Shown here: one piece after another, positions 43,799-52,905 of the stretch
Position numbering within the stretch: the first letter of the stretch is position 1
Layout of the letters: each line of letters opens with the position of its first letter
From: an uncultured Lachnospiraceae bacterium
Lineage (GTDB): Bacteria > Bacillota > Clostridia > Lachnospirales > Lachnospiraceae
NCBI GenBank assembly: GCA_947589095.1
Contig: CANQBX010000018.1
Location: 1-58,946, forward strand
Length of the DNA: 58,946 nt
Direction of reading: 5' to 3'
Translations under genes and position numbers: made by a program
The notes under the pieces: generated by a model
What the model was told of the DNA's origin: nothing
The model's input: only the letters and a program-made list of their open reading frames with translations
Database searches by the model: none

Positions 43799-45415
43799 TT
43801 ATTTGTGCTTCTTCTTTTTCTTCGTTTTCGGCGGCTTTACGATCTTCTCCACGTCGTAATCGTCCCGCTCGTCGACGCCTTTATTGTATTCCTGAAGTTC
43901 AGGAAGACCCATGGTCAGGCTCTCGCTCTCTTCGGCGGGAGCCGCCGGAGCCGTCTGATCCGTGTCCGGATCCGCGGAATCCTCTGTGCCGGACGTCCCG
44001 GACATCTCCCCTGTTGCCGTTTCACCATTTTCCTCGGCGGACGTTTCCGTCGCTTTACGCGCCGCCGGGCCACGCGCTGCCGACTCGCCTTCTTCCGTCC
44101 CAGGCGCCGCTGGATCCTCTTCTTCCGCGGAACCTTCCAGGTCGTCTGTCTCCGACACCTCCACGAGATGTCCATCCGCCGTCACCGCCTGCCGCATCGG
44201 CACTGCGCCGCCGGGGATACTCCCAGACAGGAACAGCGCCGCCTTGGCGCTGACCGGTCCCACCATTTCATACAGCACCGACGAGGCCAAAATGATCGTC
44301 AGCATCAGGTTCCCCGTCGCCTCCGGAAGCACCCGCTGGCCCAGAAAAGCCAGACCAATGGCGACGCCGGCCTGTGGGATCAGCGCAAAGCCCATATAAT
44401 TGCGGATCGGAGAGCTGGTCTTCATCGCCAGGCAGCTCAGGTACGTTCCCAGATATTTTCCAACGATACGCACCAGGAAATAGCACACGCCGATGCTTCC
44501 CACCGCCGTCAGCGCGTTCAGATCCAGATTCATCCCCGAAACCACGAAAAACAGCGACATCACCGGCGGCGTGAAGTTATTCATCTGCCGGAACAGCTTC
44601 TTGTCCCGGGTCAGATTGATATAAACCGCGCCGAACACCATGCACGACAGAAGCGGCGAGATATCCACCGCCGCGCATAAGCCCGTCAGTCCCATCAGCA
44701 TGGCGATCGCCAGGATCAGCCTGTTGTCGCGGCTCCTGGTCGGCACCAGAAGGCGGCTTAAGAAATAACCGCAGAAGACCCCAAGTCCGATAGCGAGCAC
44801 ATTGTAGCCGACCGGGACCACCACGTCTTGAACCGACAGGTTCCCCGCCTCCAGGCCATTGATCACCGCTGATACGACGGAGAAGGCCAGAAGGCAGACC
44901 ACGTCGTCCAGCGCCACGATCTGCAGCAGCGTATTGACAAATTCACCCTTCGCTTTGTACTGGTTGATCGTCATCATCGTACTGGCCGGCGCTGTAGCCG
45001 TGGCGATGGCGCCCAGGATCAGCGCGAATCCCCAGTCCAGCCGAAACACCAGCTTCAGTACCAGAGTGACCAGCACGCCAGCCCCCAGCGCCTCGCTGAC
45101 CGTGATCACGATGATCCGCCTGCCCGTGCTCATCAGCACTTCCTTCTTAAAGAACTTTCCGACGCCAAACGCGATGAAAGCCAGCGCCACGTCGCTGACA
45201 AATCCCATATCCTCGATGATATGTACCGGAATAAAATTCAGACAGTACGGCCCGATCAGAATTCCCGCCAGAATATAGCCGCTGACCTTCGGCATATTCA
45301 GCGTGTTGGTCAGCCTGGTCATGATAAAACCCGCAAATAAGATCATAGAGAGAGCCAGAATCACTTCCGTCTCCGGATTCAGTCTTTCCAGAAATTCCAC
45401 TACCTGCATACTCAT
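43799..45415 (-). CDS. CPA2-family cation:proton antiporter
   Basis: Start at 45415 (AAAGGGG 4-8 bp upstream), 538 aa. About 12-13 membrane helices. Family signs include KVSGYILAGILIGPYCLNF in the first third, AIATATAPASTMM in the discontinuous helix, ALDDVVCLLAFS with the paired Asp of the ion site, and ALIPQAGVAIGLAFLG. A ~110-residue acidic Ser/Thr/Glu-rich cytosolic tail replaces the usual TrkA-N domain, ending in a Lys-rich KPPKTKKKKKHK. It exchanges Na+ or K+ for H+ across the membrane. The start region is preceded by an AT-rich stretch (45480-45560) with a TATAAT, likely its promoter. Confidence 0.9.
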   Translation of the reverse strand: MSMQVVEFLERLNPETEVILALSMILFAGFIMTRLTNTLNMPKVSGYILAGILIGPYCLNFIPVHIIEDMGFVSDVALAFIAFGVGKFFKKEVLMSTGRRIIVITVSEALGAGVLVTLVLKLVFRLDWGFALILGAIATATAPASTMMTINQYKAKGEFVNTLLQIVALDDVVCLLAFSVVSAVINGLEAGNLSVQDVVVPVGYNVLAIGLGVFCGYFLSRLLVPTRSRDNRLILAIAMLMGLTGLCAAVDISPLLSCMVFGAVYINLTRDKKLFRQMNNFTPPVMSLFFVVSGMNLDLNALTAVGSIGVCYFLVRIVGKYLGTYLSCLAMKTSSPIRNYMGFALIPQAGVAIGLAFLGQRVLPEATGNLMLTIILASSVLYEMVGPVSAKAALFLSGSIPGGAVPMRQAVTADGHLVEVSETDDLEGSAEEEDPAAPGTEEGESAARGPAARKATETSAEENGETATGEMSGTSGTEDSADPDTDQTAPAAPAEESESLTMGLPELQEYNKGVDERDDYDVEKIVKPPKTKKKKKHK

Positions 45416-45666
45416 ACACCCCTTTGAAACATTCAACAACCGCATCCTCGGCTTGCTGTTTACCTCAACAACAGCATTTATAATCTGTAAATATTAATAC
45501 AGCAATTCATTATACACGAAATATACCAAAACGGCTAATGTTTTTTCCAAAATTTTTCAAAATTTTCCGGTGCGTGAAATGCCCTTAAACGCGCTTGGGG
45601 CGCTTTCCGGGATATCCTGAATACAAGAACGCGTCATTGGCGCATTTCTTGCATACTGACGTAAGC

Positions 45667-45722
45667 AAAAAGCTGCCGCCCCGCGGAAAGCGCCCGGCGC
45701 CCCGCCGCGGAAACGGCAGCTT
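45667..45722 (-). terminator. Intrinsic terminator downstream of gpmI
   Basis: AAGCTGCCG (45670-45678) pairs with CGGCAGCTT (45714-45722) around a second GC-rich stem; the minus strand then has TTTTT. It lies ~225 bp after the gpmI stop, beyond the tandem repeats. Confidence 0.7.
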
Positions 45723-45777
45723 CTGTCATGTACTTATTCTGTTTGATTTCCGCCGTGTCTGTGCCTGCATCCTGGCG

Positions 45778-45956
45778 GACCATTTACCGCTGCCTGCCGA
45801 ATCACTTACCGGCAGATTACCCGCAGTCCGGCCAGATCATTTACCGGCAAATAACTTAGCTCCGCCCGCCGGATCACTTACCGGCAGATTACCCGCAGTC
45901 CGGCCAGATCATTCACCGGCAAATAACTTATCTCCACCCGCCAGCTCACTTCACCA
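45778..45956. repeat. 72-bp tandem repeat with a ~36-bp sub-period, behind gpmI
   Basis: The block starting ATCACTTACCGGCAGATTAC at 45801 recurs at 45873, nearly identical over 72 bp. Each unit splits into two related halves beginning ATCACTTACCGG and ATCATTTACCGG, and partial halves flank both sides, the last running to the gpmI stop. The gap 45416-45945 otherwise holds the antiporter promoter region and the terminator at 45667. Confidence 0.85.
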
Positions 45957-47490
45957 GCAGCGACTCCCCGGTCATTTCCTTCGGCTTCTCCATGCCCATC
46001 AGCTCGATCAGCGTCGGCACGATGTCCGCCAGCTTGCCGCCCTCGCGCAGCTTGTAGGACGGATCCGCGTTCACCAGAATGAACGGCACCGGGTTCGTCG
46101 TATGGGCCGTGAACGGCTCGCCGGTCTCATAGTCGATCAGCTGCTCCGCATTGCCGTGGTCGGCGCAGATGAACATCACGCCGTCCACCTCCTTGATCGC
46201 CTCCACCGCGCGGCCCACGCAGGCGTCCACCGTTTCGATGGCTTTGATCGCCGCGGCCTCCACGCCGGTATGACCCACCATATCCGGGTTCGCGAAGTTG
46301 ATGATGATCACATCGTACTTGCCCGACTTAATGCACTCCACCAGCTTATCGCAGACGCCCGGCGCGCTCATCTCCGGCTTCAGATCGTAGGTCGGAACCT
46401 CCTTCGGGGACGGGATCAGGAACCGGTCCTCACCCTCATTGGGCTCCTCCACGCCGCCGTTGAAGAAGAACGTCACATGGGCATATTTCTCCGTCTCTGC
46501 GATCCTGGCCTGCTTAAGGCCGTTGGCCGCCAGCCACTCGCCGAAGGTATTGGTGACCATTTCCTTCTTAAACGCCACCAGCTTATTCTCGATCGTATCG
46601 TCATAGTCCGTGAAGCAGACATAGACCAGGTTCTTCATCCTGGGTCCGCGCGCAAATCCGGTAAACTCCTCGTCGCAGAACGCCCTCGTGATCTCGCGTG
46701 CGCGGTCCGGCCGGAAGTTATAGAAAATAATGGAATCGCCGTCCTTCACAGTCGCCACCGGATGGCCGTCCTCCATCACAATGACCGGCTCCACGAACTC
46801 GTCGAACACTTCCTTATCATAGGACGCCTGGATTCCCGCCGCAGCGCTCTCCGCCGGATTCCCCTCGCCCATGACCAGCGCGTGATAGGCCCGTTCCACG
46901 CGGTCCCAGCGCTTATCGCGGTCCATCGCGTAGAAACGTCCCTGAACCGTGGCTACCTTGCCTACGCCCAGCTCCGCCATCTTCGCTTCCAGCGCCTCCA
47001 CATACTCCTTGCCGGACGCCGGAGGCGTATCGCGGCCGTCCAGGAAGCAGTGGACATACACCTTCTTCAGGCCATGACGCTTCGCCAGCTCCAGCAGTCC
47101 GTAAATATGCGTATTATGGCTGTGGACGCCGCCGTCGGACACCAGGCCCCACATATGCAGTGCAGAATCATTCTTCTTACAGTTCTCCACCGCCGTCAGA
47201 AATTCCGGGATCTCGAAGAAATCGCCGTCCTGAATGGACTTGGTGATCCGGGTCAGTTCCTGGTACACAATGCGCCCTGCGCCCATGTTCAGGTGTCCAA
47301 CCTCCGAGTTGCCCATCTGCCCGTCCGGCAGACCCACGAAAAGGCCGCTTGCCTGTCCCTTCACGAAGGGGCACTGGCTCATCAGCTGGTCCATGACCGG
47401 CGTCTTCGCCTCACAGACAGCGTTGGCCTCGCACTTATCATTCAGGCCGTAGCCGTCGAGAATCATCAGTACTGTTGGTTTCTTGCTCAT
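45946..47490 (-). CDS. gpmI: 2,3-bisphosphoglycerate-independent phosphoglycerate mutase
   Basis: 514 aa, the usual length. Phosphatase-domain metal site LMILDGYGLN with D12; nucleophile Ser in DGQMGNSEVGHLN (S62); substrate-binding HCFLDGRDTPP; second metal cluster with NFANPDMVGHTG and FICADHGNAEQL. It interconverts 3- and 2-phosphoglycerate with Mn2+ in glycolysis. Upstream (47605-47633) is a good promoter, so it is expressed apart from other glycolytic genes. Confidence 0.97.
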   Translation of the reverse strand: MSKKPTVLMILDGYGLNDKCEANAVCEAKTPVMDQLMSQCPFVKGQASGLFVGLPDGQMGNSEVGHLNMGAGRIVYQELTRITKSIQDGDFFEIPEFLTAVENCKKNDSALHMWGLVSDGGVHSHNTHIYGLLELAKRHGLKKVYVHCFLDGRDTPPASGKEYVEALEAKMAELGVGKVATVQGRFYAMDRDKRWDRVERAYHALVMGEGNPAESAAAGIQASYDKEVFDEFVEPVIVMEDGHPVATVKDGDSIIFYNFRPDRAREITRAFCDEEFTGFARGPRMKNLVYVCFTDYDDTIENKLVAFKKEMVTNTFGEWLAANGLKQARIAETEKYAHVTFFFNGGVEEPNEGEDRFLIPSPKEVPTYDLKPEMSAPGVCDKLVECIKSGKYDVIIINFANPDMVGHTGVEAAAIKAIETVDACVGRAVEAIKEVDGVMFICADHGNAEQLIDYETGEPFTAHTTNPVPFILVNADPSYKLREGGKLADIVPTLIELMGMEKPKEMTGESLLVK

Positions 47491-47604
47491 GATCGTTCTC
47501 CTTGATTTCGTTCTATTCGGCGGCCTGCCTGCCTTCGCAGCCCGTTTCCCGCCGCGTCAGGTGCGGCAGCCGCCGTAAATTCCGTGGATTTTTTAACAAA
47601 GTAT

Positions 47605-47633
47605 ATTGTACACGAATTGGGAGAAATATGCAA
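47605..47633 (-). promoter_or_regulatory. Sigma-A promoter of gpmI
   Basis: On the minus strand TTGCAT (47628-47633), 17-bp spacer, TACAAT (47605-47610). The leader would be ~110 nt. The gap 47491-47867 also holds the upstream region of the divergent kinase-fusion gene. Confidence 0.65.
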
Positions 47634-47867
47634 TATGGATTTTCTTGCGTTTCCGCAGTCCTATCCATAGGGCCGCCTACCTGATACGCTACTTATAAAC
47701 ATCTTTTTGAAAATCTTCAAACTATAAGAGATTTCTGCAATGGAATGAAAGGAAGAGGTCGAATGAAGAAAAAAAGCACGGCCAAACTTTGCCGGAAAAG
47801 GGTAGAAATCACCATTAAAATATGTTATGATATCGATGTATTGATTTTATCTGTTCGGGGACTGTTT

Positions 47868-50003
47868 ATGAAAAAACTGGAATATAGCATTGAGGATCGT
47901 ACTATAGCTGAAATACTTGGTGTTCAGAATTTTACAAACGCTGAATCTGCGGTTCTGGAATTGGTGAAAAACGCATTTGACGCCTGCGCCAAAGAGATCT
48001 TTATCACGATTCATCCCAATGAGATGATCTTCGAGGATAATGGCACTGGCATGAGCGCCCAGACTATCATTCAAAACTGGATGCACATCGGCAAAAGCGA
48101 CAAAGACTATACCGTAACTGACGGTAAAGACGTCCGCGTTCTGGCCGGCTCCAAGGGGGTCGGAAGGTTTGCGCTGGCACGATTGGGAAGTGAGGTTGAA
48201 CTGCACTCTAAAATGCAGGGGAAAGAAAGCATTCTGTGGCAGACCGACTGGAATGTCAGCACTCTGGACCGTTCGGACAGATCAGAAAATGGAACCCGCA
48301 TTGTGATAAGGGATCTCCGCGACCATTGGACCCCCGCCAAGGTGCGTAACCTGCAGTACTTCTTATCGCGAACCTACAATGATGATGTCATGAAAATCTG
48401 GCTGGAATACCAGGGAACCCGAACAGAAGTCAAAAAATACTTTCAGGATTTCACACTGGGAGTTCACGGCGTCAGTATCATCCGTCTGGACTATTCAGCC
48501 AAAAAACAAATCATGACCTGTAAGATCGAATCGGATGAATTCAAGGAAGAAGCCATGCGCTACTGTCCGGAAATAAACTTAAAAAAAGTCCTTCTGCAGC
48601 TGAATATGGTTGACGAACTCATTGGCTATTCCGACGATATGACGCAGGACGACCTGACCGCAGCGCTGAAACGGGTGGGCAGTTTTCATGCGGAGTTGTA
48701 TTTTTCCCTGAAGAATCCATCCTCTGTAGATGCCGATAAATTTTTGTACAAATATCGGTTCCTTAACAATCGATATGAACAGGGCGTAATTCTCTACCGA
48801 AACTCTTTCAGCATCTCCTCCTATGAGGGCAAGAAAGACTGGCTCGGGTTCGGCGCCCGCTCCCGTATGTCGCCTGCGGCAGCCTCACACCCTACCGGTT
48901 CCTGGCGCGTACGTGAAAATCAAATCTCCGGCAAGGTAGTGATCGACAAAAGAGAAAATTGCGATCTGCGCGATCTCGCTAACCGGCAGGGATTAGAAGA
49001 GAATGACTCGTACAAGTTATTCATTCAGCTCATTCTCTCCGGCATACAGTGCTTCGAGCGCTACCGCCAGAACATTATCCGACATATTAATAAAAAGAAC
49101 GCGCCGGAAGAACCTGCTTCCCTGAAGATTATTGAAAAAGTCCTGAAAAGCCCTGAATCCCTGACTGCGTTGACCCTTCCGGAACAGGGTACTTTCCTCG
49201 CTGAACTTAAAACTCTTCAGAAAGAAAACAAAGAGAGCCGCCGGCAGATGTCCGAACAAGAAGAACATTACCGTTATGATATACGGCTCCTCAATCTCTT
49301 CGCAACATCCGGCTTAAAAGCGACTTCTATCGCACATGATATGTATAATAACCGCAACAGCCTGGATGAGAATGTCAATTATATCATCAGCGCCCTAAAA
49401 CAGTATGAGCTCTGGGATATCGTCGATTCAGAAGAAAACAAGCGCTACATCCACCGCAATATTCCGGGCCTTCTGGCCAAGAACCAGAGACTCAATAAAA
49501 AAATGGTCAATTTTATGACCGTACTGCTGTCAGAATCAGAAAAAGAGCAGTTCAACCCAGAAGAAATCGATGTATATAAACTTATGACCGAAATCAAAAA
49601 TGTCTGGGAGAAGGACTATGCCTGGATCCGAATTGATCTGGATATGGAAAAGGATATTATCCATAAAAGCGCCAAAGATATTTTCTGGGTCATTTTTGAT
49701 AATCTGATACTGAACAGCGTCCAACAGAACGATTACAGAAACGGTCTGGATATTTATATTCGTATCATTCAGCAGGGAAGACAGCTGCAGATTGAATACA
49801 GTGACAACGGAGCCGGCCTGCCTCCCAAATACATTCTGGATCCCATGCGGATTCTGGAAGTCCACGAAACTTCCAGAAAGAACGGTCATGGAATCGGAAT
49901 GTGGATCGTAAACAATACCGTAAGGAACACGGCCGGTGAAATATTGAACATCGACGGAAACAAAGGGTTCAAATTCCTTTTCACGCTAGGAGATAAACTA
50001 TAA
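47868..50003 (+). CDS. Hsp90/MORC-like GHKL ATPase fused to a histidine-kinase transmitter
   Basis: Start at 47868 (711 aa), because MKKLEYSIEDRTIAEILGVQNF is the natural beginning of the GHKL domain; an ATG at 47763 has a stronger ribosome-binding site (GGAAGAGG) but adds a basic, unrelated-looking stretch. The N-terminal GHKL domain has an N-box LELVKNAFDA (N35), G1 EDNGTGM and G2 GSKGVGRFALAR (94-105), of the Hsp90/MutL/MORC sort. The C-terminal half is a kinase: H-box TSIAHDMYNNRN (H490), N-box DNLILNSVQQN (about 612), YSDNGAGLP and GHGIGMWIV. There are no membrane helices, so it senses something cytosolic. The stop overlaps the next start by 1 base (TAATG). First gene of the candidate defence operon, AT-richer than the core genes. 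Confidence 0.9.
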   Translation: MKKLEYSIEDRTIAEILGVQNFTNAESAVLELVKNAFDACAKEIFITIHPNEMIFEDNGTGMSAQTIIQNWMHIGKSDKDYTVTDGKDVRVLAGSKGVGRFALARLGSEVELHSKMQGKESILWQTDWNVSTLDRSDRSENGTRIVIRDLRDHWTPAKVRNLQYFLSRTYNDDVMKIWLEYQGTRTEVKKYFQDFTLGVHGVSIIRLDYSAKKQIMTCKIESDEFKEEAMRYCPEINLKKVLLQLNMVDELIGYSDDMTQDDLTAALKRVGSFHAELYFSLKNPSSVDADKFLYKYRFLNNRYEQGVILYRNSFSISSYEGKKDWLGFGARSRMSPAAASHPTGSWRVRENQISGKVVIDKRENCDLRDLANRQGLEENDSYKLFIQLILSGIQCFERYRQNIIRHINKKNAPEEPASLKIIEKVLKSPESLTALTLPEQGTFLAELKTLQKENKESRRQMSEQEEHYRYDIRLLNLFATSGLKATSIAHDMYNNRNSLDENVNYIISALKQYELWDIVDSEENKRYIHRNIPGLLAKNQRLNKKMVNFMTVLLSESEKEQFNPEEIDVYKLMTEIKNVWEKDYAWIRIDLDMEKDIIHKSAKDIFWVIFDNLILNSVQQNDYRNGLDIYIRIIQQGRQLQIEYSDNGAGLPPKYILDPMRILEVHETSRKNGHGIGMWIVNNTVRNTAGEILNIDGNKGFKFLFTLGDKL

Positions 50004-50587
50004 TGGAAAAAATCAGACTTGTTTATATCGATAACGATCCGGAAGAGGCAATCTCCGCCTATCTGGAACAGGAATACCGCAACGACAACTATGAGATCGA
50101 ATATCAGGAGCTTTCATTTAACTGCCAGGAAGGCTACGAGGGTCTTCTTCAATCGCCAATCGTAACCTCAGCTAACGTTATACTGATCGATTCATTTCTT
50201 TTTGACAATGATCTTCGATCCGAAGGAAAGTTTTCCGGAGAAGAATTCCGTATTATTCTTCGTAAAATATATCCCTTTATCGAGGTTCTGGTCATCACAC
50301 AGAACGGCGAGAATAAGGAGTATGGCATTATTCCCAAATACCGTGGCCAGATGGGAAGAAACGCCAGCGACTACTACCGCGAAACTCTGAAAGCGGCCAT
50401 TGACGAAAGCATCGAGCGAATTACCATATTCCGCAATATTTCGCAGAAACTGCAGAATAACGCCGGAATCGACAAGCTGCTCGTCGATCGGGTCGAACAA
50501 TCCTTAAACGGCGTCACAGAAAATTACGATGCTCTCAAAAAAGCAGATATCGATAACTTAATTAAAATATTCCAAAGTTTAGAGTAA
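50003..50587 (+). CDS. Stand-alone receiver (response-regulator-like) protein
   Basis: 194 aa, translationally coupled to the kinase-fusion gene. Receiver signature: acidic pair D10/D12 in VYIDNDPEE, phospho-acceptor D63 in VILIDSFLF, T99 in VLVITQNG and a possible conserved Lys (K112, IIPKYRG). A helical C-terminal part of ~70 residues (about 125-194) carries no helix-turn-helix or enzyme signature. It should receive phosphate from the kinase encoded before it. Its output may be by protein contact, for example gating the nuclease or methyltransferase, or it may be a phosphate sink. Followed after 9 bp by the HNH gene. Confidence 0.82.
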   Translation: MEKIRLVYIDNDPEEAISAYLEQEYRNDNYEIEYQELSFNCQEGYEGLLQSPIVTSANVILIDSFLFDNDLRSEGKFSGEEFRIILRKIYPFIEVLVITQNGENKEYGIIPKYRGQMGRNASDYYRETLKAAIDESIERITIFRNISQKLQNNAGIDKLLVDRVEQSLNGVTENYDALKKADIDNLIKIFQSLE

Positions 50588-50596
50588 GGGGATTTT

Positions 50597-51259
50597 ATGA
50601 CCAACGATTACAGGAACACGGAATACTGTCCTGCTTATGAAAATATAGGTAAAAAAAAGCAGGCCCTGAAATGCAAAATTCTAACAGCTTCACCCAAAAC
50701 CCATAATTTTTATAACAAGATCAGCACCCGAAAGGATCCATATCACCAATCCTTTGCCGAAATCTATAACTGTAAATGCGCTTACTGTGGAGCTAAATGG
50801 GGCGAGCTTCCGACTACATCCTTTGAAATTGACCACTTTATCAAAAAAAATGCCCATCCGGACACTGCGGAAGGCCGGGAAGCTGACGGGCAGATTGAAA
50901 ACCTTGTATGGTCCTGCTATGAATGTAACCGCGGCAAAAGCGATTTGTTGATAACCGCTCCATACGACGCTGCTCTGAACCCGGATGATGGAAGTATCAC
51001 CAATATCTTCTGCCGCAGCGAAGACTATACCATCCGCATCCGTGAAAAATATCAAAATGACAGTTTCATCAGGGCTTTTTACAAGGCCCTCGGTCTGGAT
51101 CGGGAAAGCAAACGCCTGGATTACCTGATTCTAAAACTAAGAGGGAAAATCAAACAGGAAACGGATGCTCAAAAGAAACTGAAGTTTTACGAAGCGCTAA
51201 GTATTTTACAAGAAAAGAGAAATACATATACTCAAAACCATGAAAGACAGAGAAAATAA
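50597..51259 (+). CDS. HNH endonuclease
   Basis: 220 aa; AAGGGGATTTT before the ATG. The HNH/beta-beta-alpha-metal core is intact: zinc Cys pair CAYC (C61, C64), TSFEIDHFIKK with D79-H80, NLVWSCYECNRGK with the Asn (about 102) and the second Cys pair C107/C110. Regions before and after are charged and helical with no other domain recognised. HNH enzymes of this form nick or cut DNA, as in restriction systems and the PtuB subunit of Septu. The gene's last 20 bases overlap the methyltransferase gene, tying it to DNA modification. Confidence 0.9.
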   Translation: MTNDYRNTEYCPAYENIGKKKQALKCKILTASPKTHNFYNKISTRKDPYHQSFAEIYNCKCAYCGAKWGELPTTSFEIDHFIKKNAHPDTAEGREADGQIENLVWSCYECNRGKSDLLITAPYDAALNPDDGSITNIFCRSEDYTIRIREKYQNDSFIRAFYKALGLDRESKRLDYLILKLRGKIKQETDAQKKLKFYEALSILQEKRNTYTQNHERQRK

Positions 51260-52874
51260 ACTTTCCGGCTCCTATTATACTCCATGCAAAACCATTCATT
51301 TTATGCGCGATTATTTGCGGAAGAATGACATGAAATACACATCCATGCTGGAACCTTCTGCCGGCGACGGCCGGTTCCTGAATGAATTTTTGAAAAATCC
51401 TGCTCCTGCCGGAATCAGCATCACAGCCGTAGAACTTATTCCGGAAAAGGCAGACATGCTGCGTGCCCAAAATTACCCCGGCACTGTCACCATCTGCCAG
51501 CAGGATTTTTTGGACTACGCCGTGGGTTCCACGCAAAGATACGATCTCATTATCGGCAATCCTCCTTACATCAACATCAAAAACATGGACGCTCTCTCCT
51601 TAAAAAAAGCGAAAAGCTTCTGTGTAAAATCCAATCTTCCGGAAAGTCTGATGAAGAATATGTGGGTAGCCTTTCTGCTGGCGTCTGTGTCTCTTTTAAC
51701 GCCGCAAGGCTGCCTATTCTTCGTTCTGCCGCTGGAATTCCTTCAGGTACAATATGCGGAAAAAGTCCGCCTTTTTTTGGAAAAGCGATTCAATGCCATA
51801 CACATCATTACATTTGATGAACCGATGTTTCCCGCTATCGAACAGGAATCCTGCCTGGTATACCTGTCCAATTCTCCGGGAACCACCCCATACATACGCT
51901 TCGAACATTACCCTCAGCTTGACTCCAAAACACCCGCCAAACAATCCGTTGTCGAGTGGAACAAACCGCTGAAGAAATGGACCAACGCGATCCTCTCCGA
52001 TACAGATATTGACCTTCTTCACGCCATTAGCCGGCAGTATCCGAAGGTCTCCAGCCTCTGTGATGCCTCTCCAGGTATTGTCACCGGGGCTAACAGCGCA
52101 TTCATTATATCTGACCAAAAGAGTAGGGAACTGAACGCCCAGGACTATGTTCTCACAATTCTCTCCAAAAGCAGCATGGTCAAGGACGAATTAATCATAG
52201 ACCAGAACATTCTGGATGATTTGCGGAACCGGCAGCAAAAAATCTATCTCTTAAACCTCGCCAATTTAAATGAGCAGACGCTTCCGCCAGAGTTAACTGC
52301 TTACCTGACAGCGATTGGAGAAACGGAAAACAGTGCGAATATCAAACTCAAAGACCGCTATAAATGCAAGAACAGGACTCCCTGGTACGGAGTCCCGATT
52401 GTCCGCAATGGTGATCTGTTCTTTTTTAAGCGATACGATAAAATTCCCAGAATAAGCGTGAACGCCGCCGATGTATACACTACCGACATTGCCTATAACA
52501 TGCGCCTCGTCCAAGATTATCACCGCGAGAGCGTCGCTTTCTGTTTCTATAACTCCCTGACCCTCGCTCAATGCGAGTACCTGGGGAGATACTATGCCGG
52601 TGGGGTGTCCGAACTGGTTCCAAGCGAGTTCAAAGAGCTTGTTATTCCCTACCGCCATATCTCTCAAAAAGACATCTCTGCACTGGCCGATATGTTCCAC
52701 CAAAACAAAAGTATCGATGAAATCACTGACTTTGTTAACTCCCGGACAATCGGCCAGGAAATAGAAACGGATCAAATCCGGAAGCTGGATGAAATACGAC
52801 GAAAACTGATGGAAAGGAGATGCAAGATGTCAGTGAATTCACTATCTCGCAACCTATTGCACGTCGATAAATAA
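51240..52874 (+). CDS. N6-adenine DNA methyltransferase (Eco57I/TaqI-like)
   Basis: 544 aa; begins inside the HNH gene. S-adenosylmethionine-binding motif I LEPSAGDGRFLNEF (about 37-50), an acidic motif II region TAVELIPEKA, and catalytic motif IV DLIIGNPPYINI (NPPY 107-110). The order is that of class-gamma adenine methylases. The C-terminal half (about 250-500) resembles a target-recognition domain: TPWYGVPIVRNGDLFFFKRY, then YYAGGVSELVPSEFKELVIPY. No nuclease motif is fused, so cutting is presumably by the HNH protein. Such methylases protect the host's DNA at a specific site that cannot be read off the sequence. Confidence 0.92.
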   Translation: MKDRENKLSGSYYTPCKTIHFMRDYLRKNDMKYTSMLEPSAGDGRFLNEFLKNPAPAGISITAVELIPEKADMLRAQNYPGTVTICQQDFLDYAVGSTQRYDLIIGNPPYINIKNMDALSLKKAKSFCVKSNLPESLMKNMWVAFLLASVSLLTPQGCLFFVLPLEFLQVQYAEKVRLFLEKRFNAIHIITFDEPMFPAIEQESCLVYLSNSPGTTPYIRFEHYPQLDSKTPAKQSVVEWNKPLKKWTNAILSDTDIDLLHAISRQYPKVSSLCDASPGIVTGANSAFIISDQKSRELNAQDYVLTILSKSSMVKDELIIDQNILDDLRNRQQKIYLLNLANLNEQTLPPELTAYLTAIGETENSANIKLKDRYKCKNRTPWYGVPIVRNGDLFFFKRYDKIPRISVNAADVYTTDIAYNMRLVQDYHRESVAFCFYNSLTLAQCEYLGRYYAGGVSELVPSEFKELVIPYRHISQKDISALADMFHQNKSIDEITDFVNSRTIGQEIETDQIRKLDEIRRKLMERRCKMSVNSLSRNLLHVDK

Positions 52875-52904
52875 TGATGTACAATGACAAAGAGAAGGCA
52901 TTGT
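52857..52904 (+). promoter_or_regulatory. Promoter and operator candidate of the Xre/S24 gene
   Basis: TTGCAC (52857-52862), 17-bp spacer, TACAAT (52880-52885), lying across the end of the methyltransferase gene. An inverted repeat ACAATG (52881-52886) / CATTGT (52899-52904) straddles the -10 and the start region, a fitting autoregulatory site for the repressor that follows. Confidence 0.6.
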
Positions 52905-52905
52905 C

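Noticed and set aside
45778-45956. Possible CRISPR array
   Set aside because: Units are directly tandem with a 72-bp period and similar halves; there are no unique spacers and no cas genes.
45595-47505. 636-codon plus-strand frame that translates the 72-bp repeats
   Set aside because: Mostly antisense to gpmI; the repeat translation is incidental.
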